A DNA stretch of 45,519 bases from Verrucomicrobiota bacterium (GCA_025361935.1 JANYJB010000038.1:1-45519), one strand, 5' to 3'. Positions 24,303-33,308 are shown, counted from the first letter of the stretch. Notes: generated by a model from the sequence alone, not told the origin. Made by a program: numbers and translations.

Positions 24303-26929
24303 GCGCATCTTTGACCGCGCTTTTTCTCCGCCGCATCACCCTGCGGCACTGGCGGACCTCGCCGAAGCAGAGCGCGCTGCTTGTGCTCATACTGTCGCTA
24401 GGCGTGGCGGTTTTCGTGTCCATTCGGCTCGCCAACCATGCGGCGGTCGCGAGCTTTGAAAACTTCACCGGCACGCTCACCGGCCAGAGCGACTGGATAA
24501 TCCGCGCTCCCGCCGGAACCCTGCCCGAAAACATTCTGCCTGAATTGCGCGAGGCGCTTGGTTCTCGGCCCGTGCATATCTTCCCGATCGTCGAGGCCAC
24601 CGCCTCGCCGCCGCCGGAGCCCGGCGCTGAAAATCGTTTCGGTCGCCCTACCTACACCCTCATGGGCTTGGATCTGGTCGGCATCACCAATCTCGCCCGT
24701 CCCCAGGACAAGCCGTTCTACGGCCATGCCGCCGACTCCGTTCAAACCGAAGGCAGCGACGACTTCTGGAACGCGGTCAAGGCGACGCCGTGGCTTTGGA
24801 TAAGCCGTGACTTCGCTCCGATTTTACCCACGACACTCAAACTCGTCATCGACGAAACCGTGCGAACTTTGCCGGTATCCGGAGCGATCCCGACCGCGGC
24901 CGACGCCCCGCGTGCACCGGCCAATCTGTTCATCCTCGATCTCGCCCAACTTCAGGCGATCACCGGAAAAAACGGCCGCCTTGACCGGGTCGAGTTTCTG
25001 GTGGAGAGCGGCCCACGCATTGCCGAGCGCCGTGCGGAACTCCAACCCATCCTCGAAAAACTCGGCCGCTCAGGCGAACGCTGGATTGTCACCACTCCGG
25101 GCGCCCGCCGCGATGCCGCCGAGACCATGACGCGCGCTTTCCGCCTCAACCTCACCATCCTGTCCCTCATCGCCCTGCTTGTGGGGCTCTACTTGATTTT
25201 TCAGGCACTCGATGGCGCGGTCGTGCGCCGGCGCCCGGAGATTGCCATTCTGCGCTCCCTAGGTGTCGAGGAATCCACCATCAGGCGCGGCTGGCTGTGC
25301 GAATCGGCCATTCTTGGACTCTTGGGCGGAGCCCTTGGCCTTCTCCTCGGCTGGGCGGGCGCACAGGTCTCGGTGCGGGCAGTAGGGCAAACGGTAAACG
25401 CTCTCTACTACACGACCACCGTCAACTCCGCCAATCTCACACCCGTCGAGATTGGCATCGGGTTGGCTCTTGGCCTGATCACCGCATTGATCGCGGGATG
25501 GTGGCCGGCTCGTGAGGCCGCCCGCACTCCGCCCGCGCAAGTCCTCCAACGAGGCGCCGCGCCCGCCGCCGGCCATCGCATCATGCGCAGTCTGGCGGCC
25601 GGAGCGGGCTTTGTGCTGGCCGGTCTCGCGTGCGCGCAACTGCCCCCGCTGCACTTCGAGGCTGGCAGCCGCTTTCCGTTTGCGGGCTATGCCGCCGCTT
25701 TCCTGTGGATATTCGGCGCGGGGATTTTGTGCGCATTCCTCCTGCCACCGATCGCGCGGCTTGGGATTGGTGCGGGCGGGCGCAGCGCGGCTGTGCGGGT
25801 TGCGCTCGGGCACCTGCGCAAACCGTCCGGCAGGCATCGGCTCGCTGCCGCCGCGTTGTTGTGCGCCATCGGAATGACGGCGGGCATGGCCATCCTCGTG
25901 GCGAGTTTTGATCAGACTATGCAGGGCTGGGTGCGGCGCACCCTGCAGGCCGATCTCTACATCTCCAGCAGCGGTGCCCAGAGCGCTTCGTCTCAAAATC
26001 GAATCTCCGCCGCCGCCGCCCACGACATGGCTTCGCATGCCGCCGTGGCGCACGCCGCCCTGCTCGTCGCTTATCCCATCGAAATCGACCACATCCCGAC
26101 GATACTCTCCGGCGTGGACTTGGACGACCCCGCCATCCGCCCCGATCTACCCTGGATAGCGGCTCCGGCGCTCGACGATCCGATTTTTGATTCTTCGCGC
26201 GGCAGTTTGCGCGCACTCGTCAGCGAAACTTTTACCGCACGCTTCAACCTCGGACGCGGGGACACGGTTCGCCTACCCACGCCCGACGGCGTCAAGTCCG
26301 TGGTGATCGCGGGAGTGTTCGCAGACTACGGCAACGAACGCGGCTCCATTCTCATCGCACGCCGTCAGGTGAGCACATGGTTTGCCGACGACACGATCAC
26401 CAACGTTTCTCTTTACGTGAAACCCGGCGTGGACCCCGACACTCTCCGAGCGGAACTTGCGCAGCGTTATCCGGGACTTTCCCTTTTTACCAATGCACGG
26501 CTGCGGAACGAGGTGCTGAGGATTTTCCATCAGACATTTTCTATTACCTATGCGCTTGAGGTCATCGGCGTCCTGGTGGCCGTAACGGGTCTGGGGCTCA
26601 CTCTTGTCAGCGTATTGCTCGACCGTCGTGACGAACTCACCACGCTGCGCGCGCTAGGTTTCCAGCGGCGTGAAATCGCCCTCGCCGCCTCGGTCGAGGG
26701 ACTCGCGGTTTCTATCTGCGCCGCAGTCGGCGGACTCGTGCTAAGCCTCGCGTTGGGCTGGCTGCTTATTCATGTGATCAACAAACAATCGTTCGGCTGG
26801 ACGCTGAGCTATGCGCTTCCGTGGCGGCAACTCGCCGCGCTTGCTCTGGCGGTAAGCGCAACCGGCTGGATAGTGAGTTACGGCGTGGGATTATGGGGTG
26901 CAGACCTTCCGGCTGATCGCGAAGAATAA
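24299..26929 (+). CDS. FtsX-like ABC transporter permease (long, two-domain)
   Basis: An 876-residue permease built from two FtsX-type halves. A signal-anchor helix (about 24-42) precedes a large periplasmic domain, then about eight further transmembrane segments (for example LNLTILSLIALLVGLYLIF near 280-300 and the final EVIGVLVAVTGLGLTLVSVLL near 750). A second periplasmic domain lies between them. The typical cytoplasmic coupling motifs are ALRSLGVEESTIRRGW-like (ILRSLGVEES) and TLRALGFQRREIALAASVEG. It pairs with the upstream ATPase by ATGA overlap and with the secreted AttH-like protein 4 nt downstream. This composition resembles attEFGH-type operons. Confidence 0.9.
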   Translation: MSASLTALFLRRITLRHWRTSPKQSALLVLILSLGVAVFVSIRLANHAAVASFENFTGTLTGQSDWIIRAPAGTLPENILPELREALGSRPVHIFPIVEATASPPPEPGAENRFGRPTYTLMGLDLVGITNLARPQDKPFYGHAADSVQTEGSDDFWNAVKATPWLWISRDFAPILPTTLKLVIDETVRTLPVSGAIPTAADAPRAPANLFILDLAQLQAITGKNGRLDRVEFLVESGPRIAERRAELQPILEKLGRSGERWIVTTPGARRDAAETMTRAFRLNLTILSLIALLVGLYLIFQALDGAVVRRRPEIAILRSLGVEESTIRRGWLCESAILGLLGGALGLLLGWAGAQVSVRAVGQTVNALYYTTTVNSANLTPVEIGIGLALGLITALIAGWWPAREAARTPPAQVLQRGAAPAAGHRIMRSLAAGAGFVLAGLACAQLPPLHFEAGSRFPFAGYAAAFLWIFGAGILCAFLLPPIARLGIGAGGRSAAVRVALGHLRKPSGRHRLAAAALLCAIGMTAGMAILVASFDQTMQGWVRRTLQADLYISSSGAQSASSQNRISAAAAHDMASHAAVAHAALLVAYPIEIDHIPTILSGVDLDDPAIRPDLPWIAAPALDDPIFDSSRGSLRALVSETFTARFNLGRGDTVRLPTPDGVKSVVIAGVFADYGNERGSILIARRQVSTWFADDTITNVSLYVKPGVDPDTLRAELAQRYPGLSLFTNARLRNEVLRIFHQTFSITYALEVIGVLVAVTGLGLTLVSVLLDRRDELTTLRALGFQRREIALAASVEGLAVSICAAVGGLVLSLALGWLLIHVINKQSFGWTLSYALPWRQLAALALAVSATGWIVSYGVGLWGADLPADREE

Positions 26930-26933
26930 ACCC

Positions 26934-28019
26934 ATGAAAATCCGATTCGTATTTATCACAGGAATATTTGCCGGCGCGGCGTTTTTTTCGCGCGCGCAGG
27001 TGCCGCTTTTCACGACGGAAGGCTTCGCTGTGCCGCAGCCGGGCCATGCGTTTTTGTTTCCTCAAGACCATGGCGCCCACCCCGAGTTCAAACTCGAATG
27101 GTGGTATCTCACGGGACATCTGTTCTCCAAGGACGGGCGTCGCTTCGGGTATCAGGCGACGTTTTTCCGTAGCGCCGCGCCCGACAAATCCACGCAGGTT
27201 TATCTCGCGCACATGGCGGTCATTGATGCGAAGACAGGGAAATTTTATTATCAGGAAAGGCTTAACCGCGAAGGTTGGGATGCCGATGTGGAGCTCGGCG
27301 GACTCAACGTCCACAACGGCCCGTGGTCGCTGCGGATGACCGATACTAAAAACTCACGCATGGAACTTCATGGCGGGGTTCGCGCCGACGCGCTCTTCGC
27401 GTTGGACCTGTTCCCCGCCAAGCCACTGGTGATCTTCGGTGAGAACGGCGTCTCGCGCAAAGGCGCGGAGCCGACCGCCGCGAGCTATTACCTGACCTTC
27501 CCGCGGCTTCGAACGACGGGAACGATTACTTTTGGCAGTGAAACTATTCCCGTGACCGGTGAAAGCTGGATGGACCACGAGATCAGCAGCAGCCAGCTCG
27601 GGGCGGATCAGGTCGGCTGGGACTGGGCAGGTATCCAGTTTAACGATGGCCGGGAAATCATGCTCTACCGCCTGCGGTTGCGCGACGGCATGGCGGATCC
27701 CGCGTCTTCACTCACATGGGTGGACGCCGCCGGAACCCCAAAGAAATCCACCTTCACGTGGGAGGTGCTGGCGCGGTGGACCAGTCCGTCCACAGGCGCG
27801 GTCTATCCCTCGCGTGTTCGCATCACGACCATGGATCCGGCGACCAAGCAGGAGACGGCATTTACGCTCGAGCCGCTTGCGCAAAGTCAGGAATTGGCCG
27901 GCCGGATCGGGGGCATTCCGTATTGGGAAGGAGCGTGTCGCGTGCTCTCCGCCGACGGCCATGAAATCGGTTCAGCTTACCTGGAACTCACCGGCTACGC
28001 GAAAGATCTTAAATTATGA
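26934..28019 (+). CDS. AttH/CrtC-like lipocalin-fold secreted protein
   Basis: A 361-residue exported protein. The signal peptide MKIRFVFITGIFAGAAFFSRAQ is followed by the family hallmarks LEWWYLTGHLFS, FGYQATFFRS, YYLTFPRL, GESWMDHEIS and DWAGIQFNDGREIMLYRLR. The superfamily includes AttH and hydroxyneurosporene synthase (CrtC, carotenoid 1,2-hydratase). ABC/FtsX context argues for the AttH type, a periplasmic partner of the transporter, rather than a carotenoid enzyme. ATG 26934 gives a proper signal peptide; a start further upstream would not. The stop overlaps the SDR start (ATGA), so the SDR belongs to the same operon. Confidence 0.85.
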   Translation: MKIRFVFITGIFAGAAFFSRAQVPLFTTEGFAVPQPGHAFLFPQDHGAHPEFKLEWWYLTGHLFSKDGRRFGYQATFFRSAAPDKSTQVYLAHMAVIDAKTGKFYYQERLNREGWDADVELGGLNVHNGPWSLRMTDTKNSRMELHGGVRADALFALDLFPAKPLVIFGENGVSRKGAEPTAASYYLTFPRLRTTGTITFGSETIPVTGESWMDHEISSSQLGADQVGWDWAGIQFNDGREIMLYRLRLRDGMADPASSLTWVDAAGTPKKSTFTWEVLARWTSPSTGAVYPSRVRITTMDPATKQETAFTLEPLAQSQELAGRIGGIPYWEGACRVLSADGHEIGSAYLELTGYAKDLKL

Positions 28020-28783
28020 ACGATCAAACAAACATGGTCTCCTCTCCGGTTGCACTGATCGCCGGTGTCACGGGCGGCATCGGTTCTGATGTCGCTCATC
28101 GTCTCGCCGCCGCAGGCTGGCGCGTGGCGGGCTACGCGCGTGACGCGGCCAAGCTCGGTGCGCTGCGGGAAAAGTTGCCCGAGCTTCACGTCATGGAAGC
28201 TGATGCGACCCGGCCCGAACAGGTGGAGGCCGCCGTGCAATCGACGGTCACGCAATTCGGGGAACTTGACGCTTACGTTCATTGCATCGGATCAATTTTC
28301 ATCAAGCCGGCCCACCTCACCAAGATCGAAGAATGGCAGCGCACGATGGATATTAACCTCAACTCGGCTTTCTATGGATTGAGATCGGCGGTCGTTCCGA
28401 TGCAAACTAGGGGTGGATCGATTGTTTTTATCAGTTCAGTCGCTGCGCAGTCCGGCATTGCCAGCCACGAAGCCATCGCTGCGGCCAAGGGTGGCATCAA
28501 CGGCCTCGTTCTCGCCTCCGCCGCCAGCTACGCACCGCGCAACATCCGCATCAATGCAATCGCGCCCGGGCTGGTTGACACTCCTCTGGCGGCATCGCTG
28601 CTCGCATCCGACCAAGCGCGTCAGTTGTCGGGAAAAATGCATCCGCTCGGACGAGTTGGTCGCCCCGCCAACATCGGAGCTCTCATCGCGTGGCTCCTAT
28701 CGCCCGATGCGGACTGGGTGACGGGCCAAATTTGGTCGGTGGATGGGGGAATGGCGCACCTCCGCCCCAAACCCAAAGCGTAA
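28016..28783 (+). CDS. Short-chain dehydrogenase/reductase family protein lacking the catalytic Tyr
   Basis: A 255-residue classical SDR fold. The cofactor motif GVTGGIG (about 17-23), the NxxG-type segment AYVHCIGS and the catalytic Ser region FISSVAAQ are present. The YxxxK motif reads I154-A-A-A-K158 within HEAIAAAKGG, so the proton-donating Tyr is absent while Lys is kept. A subset of SDR-like proteins shares this HEAIAAAK form, so it is probably a real subfamily rather than a sequencing error. The C-terminal substrate-loop and VDGGM motif are normal. It is the last gene of the ABC/AttH operon by ATGA overlap. Activity is uncertain. Confidence 0.85.
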   Translation: MNDQTNMVSSPVALIAGVTGGIGSDVAHRLAAAGWRVAGYARDAAKLGALREKLPELHVMEADATRPEQVEAAVQSTVTQFGELDAYVHCIGSIFIKPAHLTKIEEWQRTMDINLNSAFYGLRSAVVPMQTRGGSIVFISSVAAQSGIASHEAIAAAKGGINGLVLASAASYAPRNIRINAIAPGLVDTPLAASLLASDQARQLSGKMHPLGRVGRPANIGALIAWLLSPDADWVTGQIWSVDGGMAHLRPKPKA

Positions 28784-28793
28784 GGCTGATTGA

Positions 28794-28816
28794 GCCGACG
28801 CAGACAATCGGCTTGC
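28794..28816 (+). terminator. Possible weak terminator hairpin after the SDR gene
   Basis: AGCCGA and TCGGCT can pair around a nine-base loop just after the SDR stop. No T-run follows. It resembles the first half of the galE terminator (GAGCCGACGCAG). This is a weak candidate only. Confidence 0.3.
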
Positions 28817-28890
28817 ACCGCAGGTTTCAGGACTTTTACCTCCCTTCCCGCATCCGCTTCGACCTCCGAAGGGCGCATGCGCAATGCAAG

Positions 28891-28966
28891 GGGGCAGTAG
28901 CTCAGTTGATAGAGCGCGTCGTTCGCAACGACGAGGTCGCCAGTTTGATCCTGGTCTGCTCCACCA
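28891..28966 (+). tRNA. tRNA-Ala, anticodon CGC
   Basis: A 76-nt cloverleaf including encoded CCA. The acceptor stem is GGGGCAG/CTGCTCC and contains the alanine identity pair G3-U70. The D stem is GCTC/GAGC, the anticodon stem CGTCG/CGACG has loop TTCGCAA (anticodon CGC at 28924-28926), the variable loop is AGGTC, and the T stem is GCCAG/CTGGT with loop TTTGATC. The normally invariant tertiary pair G19-C56 is replaced by A19 (28909) and U56 (28946), a matching double change. The gene stands alone between the SDR and PIN-TRAM genes. No T-run terminator follows. Confidence 0.95.
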
Positions 28967-29001
28967 TTGCTTTTCGATATGCACGGCGCGGCCGTTGCGA
29001 C

Positions 29002-30003
29002 TTATTCTTCCACCAGACAGGCAAACACCATTTTGCCCGAGGAGGACGGAAGCACGCTGGTAATTTCCACGGGGACCATTCGGCCGATGTGCTGGCGGGC
29101 TCCGTTGACCACCACCAAAGAGTTGTCGTCGAGGTAGCCGACGGCCTGTCCTTCCTCTTTGCCTGTTTTGACCAACTCAACCTCAATCACCTCGCCGATC
29201 ACCAGCTCCGGTCTCATGGCCTTGCCTAGTTGGTTTAGATTAAGCCAAGAGACCCCGTGAAACTCGGCTAGTTTGGAAAGATTGTAGTCCGTTGTGAGCA
29301 GCTTGGCGCGCATCGATTGCGCGAGAAAAACAAGCTTCGCATCGATATCCTGGGGTTTAGCTACATCACTTTCGTGAATACGGATATCGATGTTCTTGGT
29401 CTTGCGCAGCTCGCCCAACATCTCGATTCCCCGACGCCCGCGCATCTGTTTCTTGGGATCGTTCGAGTCGGCGATGGCCTGGAGTTCCGCCATAACGAAA
29501 CGCGGCACAACCAAGGCGGAGCTTAAAAAGCCAGTCTGGCATATCCTCACGATACGACCGTCGATGAGCGCGCTGGCGTCCAGCACGATCAGCGGAACTT
29601 CGACTTCGTGCGGGACGAATCTTACATAAGGGATCACCAAGTTAAACTCATCCTTCCCGCGAAGCGCGATCACCGTGCTCAAATAGGTCACGATGATGAA
29701 CAGGGCCAGTTGCACCATGTAGACGATTTGGGGGTCTCCTTCCCTCAACAATGGAGACCGGCTTATCATGTAGGCGATAAGGACACCCGCACCCAGACCG
29801 AAGGTGACCGCCGACAGCCCTCTGAGAGAGAATCCCCTCAGCATGATGTCCACCAGAACCACAAGTATGCCTATGGCCAGGCCGATGGTCACCGCCAGCC
29901 AGCGAAAATTATCCCAGTCGCGAATCGTGTAGCAGACCAGCCATCCCGCGGCGGCGCAGAGTGCGATAAAAACGATCCTGATGGGAAGAAGTGTCCGGTT
30001 CAT
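29002..30003 (-). CDS. Membrane-anchored PIN-TRAM domain protein (YacL-like)
   Basis: A 333-residue protein with about four transmembrane helices in the first 115 residues. A PIN nuclease domain follows (VLDASALIDGRIV, FVMAELQAIADS, DAKLVFLAQSMRAKLLTTDYNL), with the expected acidic residues. A C-terminal TRAM domain (about 270-333) may bind RNA. This is the YacL arrangement, thought to act on RNA at the membrane. ATG 30003 overlaps the stop of a 42-residue membrane protein (ATGA). Its stop lies 35 nt from the tRNA-Ala 3' end on the opposite strand. Confidence 0.88.
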   Translation of the reverse strand: MNRTLLPIRIVFIALCAAAGWLVCYTIRDWDNFRWLAVTIGLAIGILVVLVDIMLRGFSLRGLSAVTFGLGAGVLIAYMISRSPLLREGDPQIVYMVQLALFIIVTYLSTVIALRGKDEFNLVIPYVRFVPHEVEVPLIVLDASALIDGRIVRICQTGFLSSALVVPRFVMAELQAIADSNDPKKQMRGRRGIEMLGELRKTKNIDIRIHESDVAKPQDIDAKLVFLAQSMRAKLLTTDYNLSKLAEFHGVSWLNLNQLGKAMRPELVIGEVIEVELVKTGKEEGQAVGYLDDNSLVVVNGARQHIGRMVPVEITSVLPSSSGKMVFACLVEE

Positions 30004-30128
30004 GAACGAGGAGCTTGGCCCCTGATAAAATATACGACAAAAGGCAGAACGATTCCCGCAAACACGCAGATTTTGATTATCCGCAAATTTCGACGGGCTT
30101 TTGCTTTTTCAGCATCGCTCAACTTCAT
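30000..30128 (-). CDS. Small 42-residue membrane protein coupled to PIN-TRAM gene
   Basis: It begins MKLSDAEKAKARRNLRIIK, a basic amphipathic N-terminus, then one hydrophobic helix (ICVFAGIVLPFVVYFI) and a short tail. ATG 30128 is taken; a second ATG at 30143 would add five residues. The stop overlaps the PIN-TRAM ATG as ATGA, so the two are translationally linked and may interact in the membrane. No family recognised. It lies divergent from the EVE-domain gene. Confidence 0.6.
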   Translation of the reverse strand: MKLSDAEKAKARRNLRIIKICVFAGIVLPFVVYFIRGQAPRS

Positions 30129-30158
30129 GTAGTCAAATTGCATCCTTCGCTTCTCTCC

Positions 30159-30572
30159 ATGACAACCCAATACTGGCTGGTTAAAACAGAACCCGAGGCG
30201 TATTCTTGGGAAACTTTTGTTAAGGAAAAACGCACCGATTGGACGGGTGTGCGAAACTACCAGGCCCGAAATCACCTGAAAGCCATGCGCAAGGGCGATC
30301 GTGTTTTGTTTTATGCCAGCGTGACCACCAAAGCCGTTCTCGGAATCGCCGAGGTCACCAAGTCTGCGTTCCCTGATGCCACCGCGGAAGTGGTTGGCTG
30401 GGTTGCGGTGGAACTCAAGGCCATCGCGCCCCTTCCCCGGCCCGTGGCGCTCGCCCAGATCAAGGCCGAACCATCGCTCAAAGATATGGCCCTACTTCGG
30501 CAAAGCCGCCTGTCGGTCATGCCACTCAGCAACGCAGAGTTTAAAAAACTAACCGCGCTAGGCGGTTTTTGA
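30159..30572 (+). CDS. EVE-domain protein
   Basis: A 137-residue single-domain protein. MTTQYWLVKTEPEAYSWETF is the standard EVE opening, with WTGVRNYQARNHLKAMRKGDRVLFYAS and GIAEVTKSAFPD completing the PUA-like fold. EVE domains bind modified bases in DNA or RNA; the physiological ligand here is unknown. The start at 30159 is fixed by homology. The gene is monocistronic by appearance and converges on the sulfatase-modifying-factor-like gene with 15 nt between them. Confidence 0.93.
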   Translation: MTTQYWLVKTEPEAYSWETFVKEKRTDWTGVRNYQARNHLKAMRKGDRVLFYASVTTKAVLGIAEVTKSAFPDATAEVVGWVAVELKAIAPLPRPVALAQIKAEPSLKDMALLRQSRLSVMPLSNAEFKKLTALGGF

Positions 30573-30587
30573 GCGGGGACGAACGGG

Positions 30588-32309
30588 TTACTGCGAATCT
30601 TGATCGACCACGAAACGGAAACCAACATGGCGCGCGCGGTCGGTTTTTGGACGTATCTCGGATGGGATTTGCGAGATCGCGTCAGGCATATCCAGATAGC
30701 TGCCGCCAAAAACATAGGCTTTGTCGTCAATCTCGGTCCCCGTCCACTCGGAGAGGTTGCCCAGCAAATTGAAGAATCCGGTGCCATTGGGCCTTCCCGA
30801 TCCTGCCGGTTGGCTATGCCCGTCGCTGTTTGTTTGGCTCCACGAAATTTTTTGCCCGTCATCCAAGGCCACGCGGAACTCATCCCTCGTCGGCAGGCGC
30901 ACCGTCGAGCCAAGCAACCACCCCAGCCGCGTGCAAAACTCGCGCGCATCGCCCCAGCTCACGGAATCAACCGGAAACGCCCGTCCGGGATTGCGGCTCG
31001 GGTTGGTATTCATGACCAAAACATAAATGGATTGAGGCGCCTCTGTCTTGAGAAGCAACCGGTCCGAGGCTCCGGGCAACGGAAGCAGGCTTTCATAAAC
31101 CTCGTCCTGCAACGCGCGAATGTCCGCTCGTTTCAAAGCGAGATACGACAGTTTGAGTTTTAGATTGCCGTCGATGCGCAGGCTTTTGGGATATTTGGAA
31201 AAAAGCGTTTCCGCTGCCGCGACAGCCTCGCCGATTTTCTGGTCGGCCAGGACCACCTGTCGTTTTTTGAGATGATCGCCGATGGCGGTCGCCAACGTGG
31301 CCAACGAATCGGCAAGCGGTGTCGAAAGTGCGGTCTGTTGTTTGATTTCAAGACTTGCGACACGGTCAGGCGCCACAAATCGGCTACGTGGAAACTTTGT
31401 GTTAAGATCAGCCTGCAGTGTGCTTGCCTCGCCAAAATAAGCGGCGGCCTGATACGACTTTCCGGCCACGACCGCCTCGTCGCCTTTTATCTCCTTGGCA
31501 TCGATGTCCGCGGCGATTCCCGCAGCGTTCAGTGACTCGATTTCCGAGTCCAGGTTGTCAACCGCCGAAAGGTCTGCAAAAATGGTTCTTCCGTATTCCC
31601 GGTTGATGCGATCCTGCAGATCCCGCGCGTTCATGTAAGCTGACAACGCATCTGCCCAACGCTTTTCGGACGCAGCCTGCCGGGCGACCGTCACCGCCGC
31701 CGCCACCTGCTTTTGAAGGGGAGCCGCTTCCAGCCTGGCCAACTGCTGGGTGAGCGCAGTCTCGCGCACATAGTTTTTGTAACGCGAACTTGCCGAACTC
31801 AAATTGATCTCCCGCTGCAGACCAAGGGCCTCGGTAAACTTGGTCTTGGCCATGTCCGGATCGGCGTTTCCGAGGGCGTCCGCACCGTCTTTTTCAAGCC
31901 GGTCGATCTCGATGATCTTAAACTTGGCGGTGGCGGTGCCGAGTTCCGTTTCCAGACTCGTCAAACGGCTCGCCTGATCAAGCCCCGCATTCGGGTAGAG
32001 GCGGACCAATGTCTTTTGTTTTTCCAGTGCTAGCGTCAGCTTGTCCACGGCTCCCTGCGTCACGACGCCGGCGTCGGCCACCGCTTGATATTGTTTCATC
32101 AAGTCACTGATTTCGTTTGAGAGTTTTTCGACGGCGGGATCGTCGGGCGTGAGCACCTCGCTGGAGGTTTTTGTCACGCGGCGCGGACCCAGCGTGGTTA
32201 AAAAATAGAAAAAACATCCAAGTGTGACCACACCCAAGAATCCCAATATCCATGGGCGCAGGGTGTGCAAAAAGGGGACATAGTTACGACTTCTCCGTGG
32301 GGAGGACAT
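30588..32309 (-). CDS. Membrane-anchored protein with C-terminal FGE/SUMF1-like domain
   Basis: A 573-residue protein. One transmembrane helix (about 17-40) anchors a long alpha-helical, Ala/Leu/Lys-rich region (about 55-410) that may be coiled coil or TPR-like. A compact formylglycine-generating-enzyme-like domain follows (VDSVSWGDAREFCTRLGWLL, VRLPTRDEF, NLLGNLSEWTG, YVFGGSYLD). The domain is shorter than authentic FGE and I do not see the catalytic Cys pair, so it is more likely a binding or structural module than a sulfatase activator. It is divergent from tyrA. Confidence 0.75.
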   Translation of the reverse strand: MSSPRRSRNYVPFLHTLRPWILGFLGVVTLGCFFYFLTTLGPRRVTKTSSEVLTPDDPAVEKLSNEISDLMKQYQAVADAGVVTQGAVDKLTLALEKQKTLVRLYPNAGLDQASRLTSLETELGTATAKFKIIEIDRLEKDGADALGNADPDMAKTKFTEALGLQREINLSSASSRYKNYVRETALTQQLARLEAAPLQKQVAAAVTVARQAASEKRWADALSAYMNARDLQDRINREYGRTIFADLSAVDNLDSEIESLNAAGIAADIDAKEIKGDEAVVAGKSYQAAAYFGEASTLQADLNTKFPRSRFVAPDRVASLEIKQQTALSTPLADSLATLATAIGDHLKKRQVVLADQKIGEAVAAAETLFSKYPKSLRIDGNLKLKLSYLALKRADIRALQDEVYESLLPLPGASDRLLLKTEAPQSIYVLVMNTNPSRNPGRAFPVDSVSWGDAREFCTRLGWLLGSTVRLPTRDEFRVALDDGQKISWSQTNSDGHSQPAGSGRPNGTGFFNLLGNLSEWTGTEIDDKAYVFGGSYLDMPDAISQIPSEIRPKTDRARHVGFRFVVDQDSQ

Positions 32310-32351
32310 AGAGGGAAAAATGCACTAAGAAGAGCCGTCTGATAAAATGCA

Positions 32352-33263
32352 ATGCGATCCCTGCCCTTTATCGATAAACTCGACATCTCGCGATGGTTGG
32401 CGTTTTCACAACGTGTGTTCGAAAACCTCGTCATTCTCGCCCCCGGCCTGCTTGGCGGTTCAGTCGCCAAGACTGCGCATCACCGTGGTCTAGCTAAAAG
32501 GATCACCGTATGGGCGCGCCGCCCCGAGTCCCGGCTTAAATTGCGCGATCAACCCTGGTGCCATGCGGTCGCCGAGACCCCCGAAGACGCCGTGCGCGCG
32601 GCAAGCCTGGTCGTGGTCGCCGCGCCCGTTGAAAAAATTATCGAGCTCGCCCGGCAAATCGCACCGCACCTGCCCGCCGGGGCCATCGTCACAGACGTCG
32701 GAAGCGTCAAAGGCGAGCTCTGCCGCGCCTGCCACGCCGCACTTCCTGCCGGACGCCATTTTGTAGGTTCCCACCCGATGGCCGGAGGTGAAAAAAGCGG
32801 TTGGGAAAACGCCTCCGACACGCTTTTTGAGCGGCGGGTGTGTTTCGTCACGCCCTTGGAAAACACCGACAAGACCGCCGCCGCGACCGTTGTAAAGTTC
32901 TGGCACGAACTCGGCGCCGAGGTGACCACGGTTTCTCCTGATCAACACGACGAGATCGTGGCGAATATCAGTCATCTGCCCCAGATGCTGGCCACCACGC
33001 TCGCGACTTTTTTGGCGGGCAAAAATCCGGGCTGGCGCAATCTTTCGGGCAACGGGCTGCGTGACACCACGCGGATCGCCGCGAGCGACGCCACCATGTG
33101 GATCGAAATTTTCCAGCAAAACCACGACGAAGTCCTTCGCGCCCTCCGCCAGTTTGAGGACGAGTTACACGGTTTAAAATCCGCCCTCGCCAACCGGGAC
33201 TGGCTGGAAGTCCGTGCTCGCCTCGAACGCGGCAAGGCCTGGCGTGACGGCTTCCAGCCGTAA
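32352..33263 (+). CDS. tyrA: Prephenate dehydrogenase
   Basis: A 303-residue NAD-dependent enzyme that converts prephenate to 4-hydroxyphenylpyruvate in tyrosine synthesis. The N-terminal Rossmann motif is LAPGLLGGSVAK. Characteristic segments are TDVGSVKGELC, VGSHPMAGGEKSGWENA, ISHLPQMLATTLA and GLRDTTRIAASD. The conserved His of SHPMAG and of SHLPQ are both present. ATG 32352 is the first in-frame start, though homology begins only near residue 24, so a later start such as GTG at codon 22 is possible. It leads the run tyrA-aroA-cmk-plsC. Confidence 0.93.
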   Translation: MRSLPFIDKLDISRWLAFSQRVFENLVILAPGLLGGSVAKTAHHRGLAKRITVWARRPESRLKLRDQPWCHAVAETPEDAVRAASLVVVAAPVEKIIELARQIAPHLPAGAIVTDVGSVKGELCRACHAALPAGRHFVGSHPMAGGEKSGWENASDTLFERRVCFVTPLENTDKTAAATVVKFWHELGAEVTTVSPDQHDEIVANISHLPQMLATTLATFLAGKNPGWRNLSGNGLRDTTRIAASDATMWIEIFQQNHDEVLRALRQFEDELHGLKSALANRDWLEVRARLERGKAWRDGFQP

Positions 33264-33308
33264 AATCGCCTTGGCGGTCTCATGCCTTTGCGTGAACGTC
33301 ATCTATTC

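Noticed and set aside
26934-28019. Carotenoid 1,2-hydratase (CrtC) acting with the CrtI-like enzymes
   Set aside because: The family includes CrtC, but the ABC ATPase/FtsX operon and signal peptide fit the AttH type, and no carotenoid synthase is present.
28016-28783. OleD for the OleA/OleB pair
   Set aside because: OleD is an extended SDR with YxxxK; this is a short classical SDR without the Tyr and lies in a different operon.
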